A stretch of DNA of 64,000 nucleotides from Magnaporthiopsis rhizophila. Taxonomy: Eukaryota; Ascomycota; Sordariomycetes; Magnaporthales; Magnaporthaceae. The DNA is taken from positions 248,001-312,000 of the forward strand of contig PYSS01000024.1 in NCBI GenBank assembly GCA_003049465.1, in the 5' to 3' direction. The notes under the pieces were generated by a model. It did no database searches. It was not told where the DNA came from and saw nothing but the letters and a program-made list of their open reading frames with translations. Made by a program: the position numbers and the translations under genes. Shown piece by piece: positions 20,138 to 31,494 of this stretch (position 1 is the stretch's first letter; every line of letters begins with the position of its first letter).

Positions 20138-21708
20138 TCACCGGCTGCCGATTATTGGCTGCCCGTCCAGCCGACGAAGGAAATCCTCAGCCTGCTCGGT
20201 CCTCTCGCTGTCTGCTCCCGCAAACACCCTGAGCTGCCTCACGGCCCCCTGTGCGAATGTCCTTGCCTTAGCCAATTCCCCCGCCCTGAGAAACAGCTCC
20301 GCCGCTATCGCGTCCACGTCTCCTGCCTGGGCCTCGATCCCTTCCCGCCGCATCATGTCATCAATCTCGGAGAGGCGCGCTGCAACAATGGAGTTGCCGT
20401 CTCCTCGTGCCAAAGCTGCGTGCGTGTCCGCGTGGTCGAGTTCTTCCAGAATGTCTTGTACGCGCTGGCGGTTGCGGTCTGATGTCTCGACGATGTCGTG
20501 GTGGGCGGAGCAAAGAGGGCAGGCGCAGTCGAACCCCCAACGGCGGAGGAGCTGGCGGCGGTCTTTGGAGAGAAGGTTTAGGGGCGTGTCTAGAGGAGCG
20601 CGGAGAAAGCGAGCGTCCTTGTCAGTAGGAACCCATCGTGTCACGGCCGGCCGGCGTTTGCCCACTCACAGCTCAGGCTTAGCTCTGTGCCCGGCTCGAT
20701 GTCCTTGTACGCTACCACCTCCAACTCCAGGGTGCTCCTTCTGTATCGGACAAAGGCGCTATATCTAGGCGTCAGTATGCTTGGGTGCAAGCAAAGAGAC
20801 GCAAAGGGTTGCCCTCACTTTGGCCTGCACGCGTGGTTTATCCTCTATTGGGTCCATACCAAAAAAGTCAGCTCGAAATCCCCTCGATGAAGTCTAAGCA
20901 GAATGGGTCCATTTACAGCGATCCGAGGGTACAAGCCCGAGTGTGGCATGCCGTTGAGCGTAATGAGGAAGGTGTTCGCGGCCATGACGCCTTCCAGGAT
21001 GTGCTCCTTGTCGTGATATGACAAACACTTAACAGCAACTCTATCTGCAGGTGACAGGCGTGCGAGCGCTCGGTCGAGCATTGTGCGGTGCTGCTGAGCA
21101 TTGACATATGCTGGTACGGTCATCATGTCGATGAGGACCGGCCTCTCCCGGAAAAGCAACTCGCCCGCTGGGATGCTTGCGTTGGCAACCACGCCCTTCC
21201 CCTTCCCAGGGATGGACTTCACCTCGTACGGCGGCGGGAACCGCGGCTCCCGCACATCCGCGTCTCCACTCTCTCGCCTTCCTGCATCCCCTGGTACCGC
21301 GCCCGAGGACGAAGGAAGCCCCCAGACCGGATCGAGCCCGTCGACCAACGGCGCTGTGGCTGCCGCGAGATCTGGTGTCGTCAGGATGGAGATGCCGGAC
21401 CCGGAGCCTGCCAGCGAGGAGTGCGTGTAGATGCAGTAGGGCATTTGCCCGTGTGGCCTTGGTCTCGAGCAGAAGGGAAGCCGCGTCCAGGGCTCCCATT
21501 TTCCCCTGTGCGCAGATGTTGCTTCGTCAACTACTGCAGGGCAGTTGCCGAAGATGGAGGGATTGCCTCCGGTTGGAGCGCCCGGGGACAGCGGGCCAGC
21601 AGGGAGCCAGAGGCATTGTCGAGGCGCTGTGTCTGCTGCTGCAGTGACATGTTGCCAGGCTTGAAGCATGCAGATGAAGAAAGTCTGGTGTTTGGAGGCC
21701 CAACGCAT
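20138..21708 (-). CDS. SET-domain protein
   Basis: Four minus-strand exons (20917-21708, 20819-20844, 20670-20758, 20138-20589) give 452 residues. The 26-base second exon encodes RINHACRP, and its join to exon 3 rebuilds the RINHACRPNAF core of the SET methyl-donor site. Other SET signs are VKSIPGKGKGVVANASIPAGELLF at about residues 165-190, VVAYKDIEPGTELSLSYTPLNL, and the post-SET-like CACPLC. The N-terminal third is Pro/Gly-rich, with PYCIYTHSS and GISILTTP blocks seen in fungal SET proteins that lack other domains. The first ATG is at 21708; a second at 21669 is possible, and a missed upstream exon cannot be excluded. Predicted to be a protein lysine methyltransferase; substrate unknown. 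Confidence 0.82.
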
Positions 21709-22892
21709 TCTCGCAAGCCGAAAGGTGCAGATACACTGCTCCCTGTCGGGTTTGACGGGTCGGAGCGAGAAGCTTGGCCATTGCTGGCCAGCCCATCGTA
21801 GATCCGGTCTTCGGGGAGGATCATTGCGACTCCGATAATCCTTAGCCGCGTGGATATAGCCGTATCTATGCCGGGATGTCGCTCTATTAGCCTGATATGC
21901 AGTTCAAGGCGAACAGTGCTTGTAGGGTGAAGAATGTCAGATTAAGGAGAGCATCGAACAGCGTGACAGGTTGGATAAAGATTAGCCCGACAGCAGTGAG
22001 GCACTCGGGTGGAGGGACTCAATGGCGCCATAGTCTGGGTATCAAAAGGAGTGCACACGGAATGCCCGAGTGTAGAATGCTGCGCATCGCGGACTCCGCA
22101 GCTGACTGGGTCAAATTTGGCAGCTTGCGTACAGGTGATTTTGCGGGGACTGTTCCTGCCAAGGTCGCGCCTGCCGGGGGCGGGCGGCGTCTCCCACGCA
22201 AATGACATGGATGCAACGGTAGCTTCCGGCAACAGCAAGCAGGGGAGAGTTTCTAGACAGTGGCTGGATGGAAAGGTCTCGAAGAGTGATGCCAGTGAGG
22301 CTACTTTGACTTTGGCAGGGATTTACCGACATTGAACCTGCGCCTTCCAACTCGTAAGGACCAGATTTCCACATATCCACCACTTTCCCTTACTAAGACC
22401 CAATGTCTTTCTTGAACTTTACTGACCACGTTGTAGAACAGCGTATGGCCCTAAATTCCTCACGTAACGCGAACGCATGGCAAAGACGAGGGACGACCAT
22501 CTCACTTTTTCCGTCTGCCGAGCCACTGACGGCTGCAGATATTCCGCCAACCAACGCCCTCGGCCCAGACGATAGAACCCCGCAGCTCCCAGCAACCCAA
22601 GCCAGAAAGCGCAAACAGGCAGCTCCTCTACATACAGCTCACGATTTCGTCTGTCCCTAGACGGCGATCCGCTTCTTGCCAGCATGCCGAGACGGACGGA
22701 TGTCGGCATGCGGGGAAACGCTGGCTGCTCGCCCCGCTCCCCCTTATCTCAGATGCGAGGGCCCGCCAGGCCACGGGAATTACATCCACGATACGATGTG
22801 CATAAGAGAGCCACACCGCCAAAGATGACCGCTCTCATAGCAGCCAGGCGTCACACACCACCGCCTGCGACGCCCACGTCCTACACGCCGAC
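21709..22892. promoter_or_regulatory. Divergent spacer between SET and exopolygalacturonase genes
   Basis: About 1.2 kb that must hold both promoters. Short frames occur in all phases without support. I see no obvious TATA box near 22893. Confidence 0.4.
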
Positions 22893-24628
22893 ATGAAGCT
22901 GTCCGCCCTCGTAATCCTTACGGGCACCCTCGCCTCCGTCACGTTGGCGCTTGAGCTGCCTCTCGGCGTGCCGCGCAATGCTCTGGAGTTTCGCGAGAAG
23001 CATCCCGTGGCAAAGCGATCCACAGACTCCCGCAAGACCGTCACTCCCCGCGCCTCCGCCCACGAGCTGGACGATGTGTCCGCCGAGTTCGAGCAGGCGG
23101 TGCGTCAGACCAACCACGGCGGCACCGTGCACCTGCCCAAGGGCCAGACGTTCGTCATTGGCAAACCGCTGGACCTGACGTTCCTCGACGACTTCCACTT
23201 GCACCTTGAGGGCACTCTCAAATTTACCAACGACACGCCGTACTGGCAGGCCAATGCCTTCTACCATCCCTTTCAGCGATCGCTGATGTTCTGGAAGTGG
23301 GGAGGTGAGTCCGAGACAAGGCAGTCATCGCCCATTGTGAGGAGGCATCGAAACTGACCCATTGTGTGAACCCGCCTGTAGGCAAGGACATCAAGATCTA
23401 TGGAGAGGGCACCATGGACGGGAACGGCCAGAGGTGGTGGAATGAGTTCGCTGGTCGCCAGTACGCCCTGTCCTTGCACACTTTCCAAGCATGTGGCTGC
23501 GAGGAAGTGACTAACAGAGAACAGGATTCTGGACCCAGACAACCCGTATCTGCGTCCTATTCTCTTCTACGCCGAAAACGCCACAAACCTGGAAATCACG
23601 GGCATCCAGATGAAGAACGGCCCTGTGTGGCATAACTTTGCCGTCACCTGTAAGCGGGTCTCCCCTGACGACTGACCGGATCGAGCTGCTAAGATGTCGA
23701 CGTTCCAGCCAAGAACATCACCTACAAAGATGTTATTATTGAGGCCATCAGCAACAACGCGACTGGACGCCCCAGCAACACGGACTTCTTCAACTCCCTC
23801 AACGTGGAGGAGGTCAACGTCGAGCGTGTCTGGGTCAACATCGGCGACGACTGCTTCTCGCCAAAGTCGAACACGAGCGTGAGTGACACCCTCTACCCGT
23901 CACCTGCGAGCAATGGTATCTGCTCTAGAAGTTAACACATCTCCTCCGCGCCTCAGAAAATCCACGTCGACACCATGTACTGCAACGGCACCCACGGCCA
24001 GTCCCTGGGCTCCCTGGGCCAGTACGCCGGCGAGACCGTGTACGTCGAGGACGTGCTGATCGAGAACGTCTGGATGCTCAACGGCGACTTTGGCGGCCGC
24101 ATCAAGGTGTGGGCCGGAGAGAACATCGGTCAGGGATGGGTGCGCAACATCACCTACCGCAATTTCTGGGGCGGCAGGATCGACTACGCAAGTGCCCACC
24201 AAACTCTTCACATTTCCCATTACAGAATTACAGATTTGCTAACAGTATACACCCAACAGGCCGCGTTCCTCGACTCTTGCTACTTCAACATCCCCGCCGA
24301 CAAGTGCAACCAGTTCCCGTCCAAGATGAACGTGACCGACGTCACCTTTGAGAACTTCTCCGGCTACACGAGCGGCCGCTACAGCAACGCCGTGGCCCGC
24401 CTGACCTGCTCGACCAGCCAGTCGGCCGTGTGCAAGAACATTACCTTCAAGAACTTCAACGTCACCACCCCGTGCGGCGGAAAGCCTGTCGTTATTTGCG
24501 ACGGCGTCAAAGGGCTCGGCCAGGACTGCGTGCCCTTTAACAGCGACGAGGCCCGTGCCGCCCTGGCTGCTAAGTGCAGCATACCGCGTGTCACCATAGC
24601 GCCGCCGTGGCCGGTTCGGCAGTGGTGA
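22893..24628 (+). CDS. Exopolygalacturonase, glycoside hydrolase family 28
   Basis: Six exons (22893-23304, 23382-23460, 23525-23649, 23694-23878, 23957-24187, 24260-24628) encode 466 residues. The first exon opens with a signal peptide (LSALVILTGTLASVTLA). GH28 catalytic landmarks are all present: NTD at residues 234-236, GDD at 256-258, His280 in NGTHGQSLG, and RIK at 315-317. The extended loops and C-terminal CDGVKGLGQDC region fit the exo-acting (PGX) subgroup that removes galacturonic acid from pectin ends outside the cell. Intron 5 has a GC donor (GCAAGT) paired with CAACAG; if it is not spliced the frame stays open and 24 residues are added. Intron 3 is only 44 bases. Such genes are usually induced by pectin and repressed by glucose, which I cannot confirm here. 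Confidence 0.92.
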
Positions 24629-25630
24629 GAGGAGGGGAGGCTGTATCGGGGGCGGTTTCACTGGAGAGTACACGTAAATAAGGATCGATTTTGCGTTATA
24701 AGCACGGATGCATAAATATCTCCATCTTGTGGTGATTCTATCAAAATATACATTGGCATGCCTTCGGGCGTCATCTTCTACGCCTCTATCGTGCAAACTC
24801 GTGCTACCCTTCCCGGTCCAGGTTCCACCTGTGTCTACACACCTTTACAGCTTATATCTCGCCAGCCATGAAGCCAGGTGACCAGTTCTAGGACACTCAC
24901 CGAATGGCTTCGTGGACTCCAACGCCTTAGGGGATTAGGTAGCTGTCTACGCCGCTGCGGCCACCTTTTGCTTCGCCCAACAAATTTCGTGCAGGAGAAG
25001 AGCAGTCGTAATATTCAGACACCTTCACACCCGCGACGAGATCAGAAAGCAAGCGGAAGAGAGAGGGACGGCAGGTATCGGAGCCGTGGCCTGCGTGCTT
25101 CCTGGTCGCCAGAATGGTGTCTCTGTTGGTGGCAGACACCGTCAGCCCGCAGCAACGGGTGACCGTCTTGACGCCAGCGAAGTGAAAGTGTTTGAGCGAT
25201 GCTAGTTCGCTAAAGCCACTAAACCGTGACCAGTCGTGGCGTTGGACCTGTGCGGTCGGCAGGTGTGTGTGTGGTAGAGCGACCTTTGGGCCGAGGATTA
25301 TCATGCGAATCGCGATGGTTTTTCCGCACAAGACCAGCTTGATGTCCGTGCGTCCTTCCTAACTTGGGAATAGCTGCATAAATTGGGAGACGAGCTGGTC
25401 AGAGCTCTGTGCAGCAAGAGGAAAGCGCCAGGTAGAGCCTCAATGAAGTGGAGTGGCTGACCAGTGTGGAACGGCATCCCATCTTGCAGGCTAGCGCGGA
25501 GCTGGCCGAAGGAGTGACATAGAGGCGGCTGGACATCTGATATCTCTCGCCCACAGAGACCTCTCCGACTCACCCCGACGCTGGGGGCATTATAGATCGG
25601 GGAAGGAGCCATGGTCCTCAACAAGAAGAA
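24629..25630. other. Gene-free 1 kb spacer
   Basis: No gene or repeat recognised. The longest minus-strand frame (24927-25331) lacks any domain. Confidence 0.5.
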
Positions 25631-25753
25631 GCCCGCGTGGTCTAGTGGTTCAGGACGTCGCTCTAACGCTAGCGGAGATCTTCTCTACGTTGCGGCGTAG
25701 AGTGGCTCTCCGCTAGGGTGGCGAAGGCACCGGTTCGAATCCGGGAGCGAGCA
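25631..25753 (+). tRNA. tRNA-Val (AAC)-like gene with palindromic intron
   Basis: The D arm (GTCT/GGAC), anticodon stem (TCGCT/GGCGA) and T arm (ACCGG-TTCGAAT-CCGGG) are recognisable, and the loop reads CTAACG...T around an insert, giving anticodon AAC. A 50-base insert at 25669-25718 sits at the usual tRNA intron position. It folds on itself: CTAGCGGAGA pairs with TCTCCGCTAG, and inside that CTCTACG pairs with CGTAGAG. The acceptor stem GCCCGCG/AGCGAGC has two mismatches and the outer T-stem pair is lost. A T-rich stretch right after the end can stop Pol III. It may be a working gene with a weak acceptor or a pseudogene. Confidence 0.65.
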
Positions 25754-26378
25754 TTTCTTTTTTTTCTTCGTCATGTTGGGGGCGCAGAAAGGACCGTCTG
25801 ATCCCTTGTTCTTTTGCTACTGCAAACTCGCCTGGTATTGAACTAGAAATAGCAGGTGCTTGCTGGATCGCCCACGACTTTCTGTATCCGCTTGCCGTCC
25901 CGCTGCGTGATATAAAATAGCTTTGGCGGAAAGCATCCAGATGGGCTGTGAAGGTGTGACGTCCAGGCATCCACAAACTGGCCGCAAAATGTTGCGAGCC
26001 AGGAATGCGCACAGTTTCCCACTAAGCATCAGTCATTCTACGCCTGGGTATTATTTTTTATAATCATACATCGATACTTGAACCATTTAAAGACAAGCAA
26101 AATATGAAGCATCAGCCGATGCGGGCGAGGGGCGCACTGACTTAGCAACTCTTCACCCAGTCGGAACATCGTTCCTCCGTCTCCAGATGGCGACATGGCA
26201 TATGCTCCGTACGCTGAGTTGCCGAACAGGTATTGGCCACACGCTGTGCTGAGCTTAGCCTGAGGCCCGACCGCCAGCTCGGTCGGGCAGCGACCGTTAG
26301 CTCGGCTGGGTGGGCTAGGCTCAAGGTTTCAGGGACTCTGGCGCGCCAGACGACGAAGAGGTCGAAGTCGCCTTGCGC
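25754..26378. other. Spacer before the HET relic
   Basis: No complete gene. An in-frame extension (DDEEVEVALR) precedes the ATG at 26379, so a 5' exon of the HET gene may lie here, but I could not place it. Confidence 0.4.
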
Positions 26379-28380
26379 ATGGATTCCGATGGCGTGGTTT
26401 TCCTCATGCTGCGCGTTGAGTCGGGTCCGTGGATATCCCTTCCTCTTCTCAGATCCTCTGGCTTCGATACCGTGGGGCTTACCTGCCGATTAACCAAAGG
26501 GACCGGAGAGCCTCCTCGAGACATCCCGATCGGGTTTCCGCCGCTGCTTGACGAGACCAGCCGTTTCGACCTCTTCCGTGCGTGGCTCAAAGACCGCGAC
26601 GGATACCGCGCTCCCGAGGGTCGATTCCTTCCTACGAGGATACTTGATCTGAGTGACTCGAGTTTGATACGCCTTGTGGATGGACAGCGCGATTGGAGCC
26701 AAGTGGACTTAAGCGCCGCTGAGTTGCGGCCCGGGTGGCTGCCGAACGGCGATACCCGTTGTCGGCCCATGACGGCGGGCAATTATGTTGCGCTATCGCA
26801 CCGGTGGCGGTCATCGGATGAACACAACTTTTGCACCTACCAGTGCAACCTCGCAGCTCGACAGGCAGGCTTTCCCGTCAGTGACCTGCCAAAGAGATTT
26901 CAGGACGCAGTCACAATCACCCGGGAACTGGGCTTGCGATTCATCTGGATTGACTCGATCTGTATCGTTCAGCCTCATCGCGAGGCCACCGCCGACTGCC
27001 CCGACGGTTGCAGCCAAAGCGGTGACTGGAGAAGCGAGTGTGGCAAGATGGGAGGCTACTTCGGCTCGGCCTACCTCACTCTGGCCGCCACCTCGGCAAT
27101 CAATACTGCCTTGGGCGAAAGGATTCTTGGGTCGGGCTTGCCGCCAGCGAGAGCACCCATACCTGGTTCGCTGGTATGGGTGTGGGATCCCGCACCGCTA
27201 CAATCCGGCGCGTTCGACGACATTGCTGGCGATGTGGAGGAGAGTGAGCTGAATCAAAGGGGCTGGGTCTTGCAAGAGCGAGCCTTGTCTCGCCGAATGA
27301 TCCACTTCACCTCGAAGCAGGCCTACTGGGAGTGTGGGTGTGGCATCCGCTGCGAGTCCTTTGTCAGGCTGAGAAAGTACATAAGCTCGCTCCTTGTTGT
27401 TTAATTACATCCCCCAGCTGACTTTTAGTACCTCTAGCCGAACAGCAGCGTTTCTGAGCGACTCTCACTTCCCGGCAGTTGCTGCAAGGCAACTTGACCA
27501 GAATCGGCTTCATCTCCTCCGCTGGCTCTTTGAGAAATATTCACGATGTGGTCTCACAACGCCCACCGATAGGCCTGTCGCGATCCACGGGCTCGAGGAG
27601 CGGCTCGGAGAGGTTCTCCGATCGCAGTGAAGATACGGCGTTTTTCAGCCCTACTTTCATCGATGCCTCATCTGGCACCCCGCTGGCGACCAGAGGATCA
27701 ATCGGGTAGACCCAAAGGTCCCATCGTGGTCGCGGATGGCATATACTGGGGAGATCACCTTTATGAAGATTCTTTTCCAGTAGGTGAGCTGGAACTTGGA
27801 CATCCAAGGCCTCTTTGAATCGTCCGACAACGACTCCCCGGGCTTTGCGCTTCGAGCTCAGGGAAGAGAGCTACAGTCCCATGGAACTGACGAGGAATGG
27901 GGGCAACTGATGGTGGGAGACGAGGAGAGACACCCGATGGCGGGAGGAGACGAGAGACAACAGATGGTGGAAGAAGACGACTATCAACTGATGATAAGAA
28001 GAATGAGGAGGCAGTTCATGGTGGGAGAAGCAGAGGCGCAACTGGAGGTAAGAGAAGAAGTGAGGCATAACCCTAGAAGATGGCTGCAATTTGATCAGGG
28101 CAACGTTACGGACAGGCCGGATATTGAACGGCTAAGGTATGTTGTGCTGGGAAAGAGCAAGCGCTGGGAGCGGGAAAGTCGCCGTGAACTTTCTTACTAC
28201 GTGTTGGTTGTCAAGCCCTCGGAGGGTGGGTCTGATCAGGAGTACGAACGAGTTGGGATAGGATCTCTTTGGAAGAGGGACTTGTCGAGCCATTTTGAGG
28301 TGGTCAATGTCATTTGGCTCTGGCTCTTCATAGCTAGTAGTTATTTCCAAGAGTTGTTTTGTCATATTAGAGATGTCTAG
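26379..28380 (+). pseudogene. HET-domain gene with two in-frame stops
   Basis: A HET-domain (heterokaryon incompatibility) gene spread over two blocks. The first (26379 to about 27378) carries YVALSHRW, DLPKRFQDAVTITRELG, FIWIDSICIVQ, GYFGSAYLTLAATSA and LNQRGWVLQERALSRRMIHF, the core of the domain. A GTACAT...TTTTAG intron leads to the second block with LSDSHFPAV, DRPVAIHGLEERL and, past a TGA at 27628-27630, YGVFQPYFHRCLIWHPAGD and VPSWSRMAYTGEI. A TAG at 27781-27783 follows, then WNLDIQGLF and a C-terminus with YYVLVVKPSEGG and YERVGIGSL. Both stops could come from C-to-T change (CGA to TGA, CAG to TAG). A Met/Glu/Arg-rich insert lies at about 27895-28070. Probably inactive or truncated. 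Confidence 0.75.
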
Positions 28381-28484
28381 ACGTCTGGCACTGGTGTTGT
28401 GGATCGCCCTGCCGCGGGATCAGACCCGAGGACGCCACCCACGCTGACGACACGCGCAAGCTTGAGGTTATCCAGAGCTGACTA

Positions 28485-29185
28485 TTCGAGAAGGTGTCCA
28501 GGTCGTCGTTTACCACCTGGGCAGCCATGACAAATCCTGCGTGGCAAAGATCTACGACCCGCTGTACTACAAGTTCCAATGGTCGCCTATCGCGTCGACA
28601 ACGGATACATGCGCGGTCGCCGGCAGTAACCACGAGAAAGAAGTAGCCGCCTATGAGGAGCTGAAGGATACAAGGCTGCTAAGGCGCCTGGTGCCGGCCT
28701 ACCATGGGTTATGAAGCGGTAGCTGGAGGCTGACCTTGCCTGCCACAATTACGGGGTCGACCAGGGAGACCTCAGCCAGCGCAACATTTTTATCGGGGTA
28801 GCCGGACCCCCAGAGTGAGGCCGTGGACCGAGTTGTGCTCACCGCTCTCAAAGTCTCGTCCGTGAAGCGCTTATGCTATGATTATGACGACCGTTGTCTC
28901 GTGGGCGTGGAGGTGTGGACAGTCCGGCACACCACCACCCTTCGATCACTTGAGTTCATGCCCAATTCTGTACCCTACCCCCGGGCCAGATGCCTTTGGG
29001 ACTGCCGCGGACTGTTCGGTGGAGAGTTTGTCAACCGGAACCCCAGGAGTTGGGTGGACAAATCGCAGACGCGGATCAATAAATGGCTGCTCACCCAGTG
29101 GAAAGACGGCGCGGAATGGGAAAACATCTGGGACGTCCTTATGGCTGCCAAAGATACACCGAGACCCACGGCTTCTCCCCCTTGA
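28485..29185 (+). pseudogene. Protein-kinase-like gene relic
   Basis: A decayed copy of the fungal kinase-like family whose members read AKIYDPLYY early and end with an NP...W...WL block. Visible parts are VVYHLGSHDKSCVAKIYDPL, EVAAYEELKD, a stop at 28711-28713, then HNYGVDQGDLSQRNIFI, which corresponds to the catalytic loop HxDLxxxN with the usual His replaced by Gln, a stop at 28817-28819, and a C-terminal open part (28823-29185) ending near INKWLLTQW. The metal-binding DFG/IDF position is not recognisable. It cannot make a full kinase. It lies about 100 bases after the HET relic on the same strand. Confidence 0.6.
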
Positions 29186-29536
29186 CCTCTCGCTCCATCT
29201 GACGATTTGGTATCTTCTCGCCCGGGAGGTGCGAAAACAGGAAAAGACGACTGTGACGTAATTCGTGCACAGGTCCCTTCAAATCGCGATCGGCCTACCT
29301 TGGCTTATCCTGCTGCGTGCGACCCACTGATGTCTCGATGACGCACCTCCATCAGGAAATCGCATCGCTTGGCATCACAACAACGACGGCTGCTGAACCC
29401 AGGGCGTGCGACGGCAGACAAAAGAACCTCCTTGGGTGGCCGGACATGCAGCGAAGAGGGCATTTCTCGGTTTGAACCAAACGCCTTCCAGATAACCGTT
29501 GAAGAAAACAGTCGGCGACGCAGAAACCTCGCGATC
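29186..29536. other. Spacer before the monooxygenase
   Basis: Short promoter-sized gap. The open frame of the monooxygenase extends back to 29369 but without a convincing start. Confidence 0.45.
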
Positions 29537-31225
29537 ATGTCGCGCCCGCAAGACGTCGTGATGGCGCCCCTCGAAGCAGGCCTGGGTGTCTACCAATGGC
29601 TCGCCAACAAGATCCTGGCCCCGCGCCCGCCGCCGCAAGACGCACACCAGCGGACGGACCGGCCGACCATCGCCATAATCGGGGCGGGCATCACGGGCGT
29701 GACGGCGGCGGCGCACTGCGTCGGACACGGCTTCGACGTGGTCCTCTTCGAGGCGGCGCCGCGCAGCGGGCTGGGTGGCATTTGGACGAGCGTCAACGAC
29801 TCGTCCAAGCTGCAGATCCACTCGGCCATGTACCGCTTCCACCCGTCGGTGCGCTGGTCGCGAGGCTACCCGAACAAGGACGAGATCTTGGCGCAGGTCG
29901 AGCACGTCTGGACCCGGTACGGGCTCGAGCGCAGGACTATCTTTGGCATGAAGATCCACACGGCCTCGCAGGACGACAAGGGACTCTGGGTCATCAACAA
30001 CGACCCGAACCTAGGCCCGTTCGAAGGCCTGATCGCCGCTGTCGGGACCTGCGGCGAGGCAAAGATGCCGCATATCCAGGGCATGGACGACTTTGAAGGG
30101 GAGATATACCATTCGAGCCAGCTGACGGAGTAAGTTGTGAGATCTTTCTTCTTGAGTCGGCGTAGCCGCTAACACGACGATGGGAAAACGCAACAGCAAA
30201 TCACCCAAGGGCAAAAACATCGCCATCATCGGCGGCGGCGCCAGCGCGGTCGAGGCGCTCGAGTGGGCATTCGACAAGGGCGCGGCGCACGCCACCATTC
30301 TGTCACGCAGCGACAAGTGGATCATCCCGCGCAACCTGCTCGTCGACGTGCTGCTCTCGTGGAACATATTGGGCCAAGAGACCATCCTCTCATGGATCCC
30401 CGAGCTGCTGCTGCGCAAGCTCTTCTACCGCGACCTCGAGGACATGTCGCCGCCGGAGGACAAGGGCATCTTCACCGAAACCCCCATGGTCAACTCCGAG
30501 GTCATGCGCCAGCTGCGCTCCGGCCGGGCCGAGTGGGTGCGCTGCGACATCGACGGCTTCGTCCGGGATGGCGTTTCCGTCAAGCAGCGCGCCAGAGGCG
30601 TGCCACCCGGCGGCCCCGGCAAGGAGAGGCACGTCGACGCGGACATTGTGGTGATGGCGACGGGGTTCAAGCGGCCGTCGCTGGCGTTCCTGCCCGACGA
30701 CTGCTTCGAGGAGCCGTACGGCCCGCCGAACTGGTATCTCCAGACGTTTCCGCCCATGCACCCGTCCATATCCGCCATCAACTGGTACGCAAGGTCCTGT
30801 CTCTACTGCTGTCTACCTACCTAACTGCTCTAGAACACTAACGCTACTTTAGCACCTACGTATCCGCCATCGGCACCGTCGGCAACTGGCACATCGGCAT
30901 CTACACGCGCATGCTGCTCATGTTCCTCGTCGACCCGCTTACGCGCCCGGCGCCCTGGTGGATGCGGCGCTGGATCGACATGACGAGGGTCCTCAAGGCG
31001 GCCGGCCCCACGGCCGCCTTTGACTTCTTCACCTACCTGGAGCTGGTGTGGTGGTTCGTCTTCTGCATCGCCTTCAACCCCTTCCGCTGGAAGTGGGCCC
31101 TCTTCGTCTTCCTGGGCGTCGGCCTCGCCGTCCCGGACAAGGTCGCCGACCTCGAGACCAGGCTCATGCTGCGCACGGGTTGGGACAGGCACGAGGAGGG
31201 GAGGGATGAGGGGAAGAGTTTTTGA
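29537..31225 (+). CDS. Flavin-containing monooxygenase-like protein
   Basis: Three exons (29537-30129, 30197-30784, 30853-31225) give 517 residues, with introns of 67 and 68 bases in exact phase. The FAD-binding Rossmann motif GAGITG is at residues 49-54, followed by GFDVVLFEAAPRSGLGGIW, and the NADP-binding motif GGGASA at 210-215. MATGFKRPS is the ATG-containing motif of class B flavoprotein monooxygenases. The C-terminal 120 residues carry hydrophobic stretches (GIYTRMLLMFLVDPL, VWWFVFCIAFNPF, WALFVFLGVGLAV), so the enzyme may be membrane-attached. It likely uses FAD and NADPH to oxidise a small substrate. I chose the ATG at 29537 because the upstream residues do not resemble the family. 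No biosynthetic partner genes lie next to it. Confidence 0.87.
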
Positions 31226-31449
31226 TTGGGAAATTTCGCGTTACAGATCACGGCAGGCAGAGGATTGGCAGATTTTCTGCGAGTACCAAGAGGTCGATCG
31301 GGCAAATATCACCATTAGACTAGGATCAGGAGGAAGGTGTTGGCCGACGCGCGTTACCATTGGGATATCTGCCCATATAAGCCGGAAAAACCTGCGACTT
31401 AATGATGGTGCGTAATTGCCCCGTCTACATGGAGGGATAGAAGTGCGGT

Positions 31450-31494
<45 letters not shown>

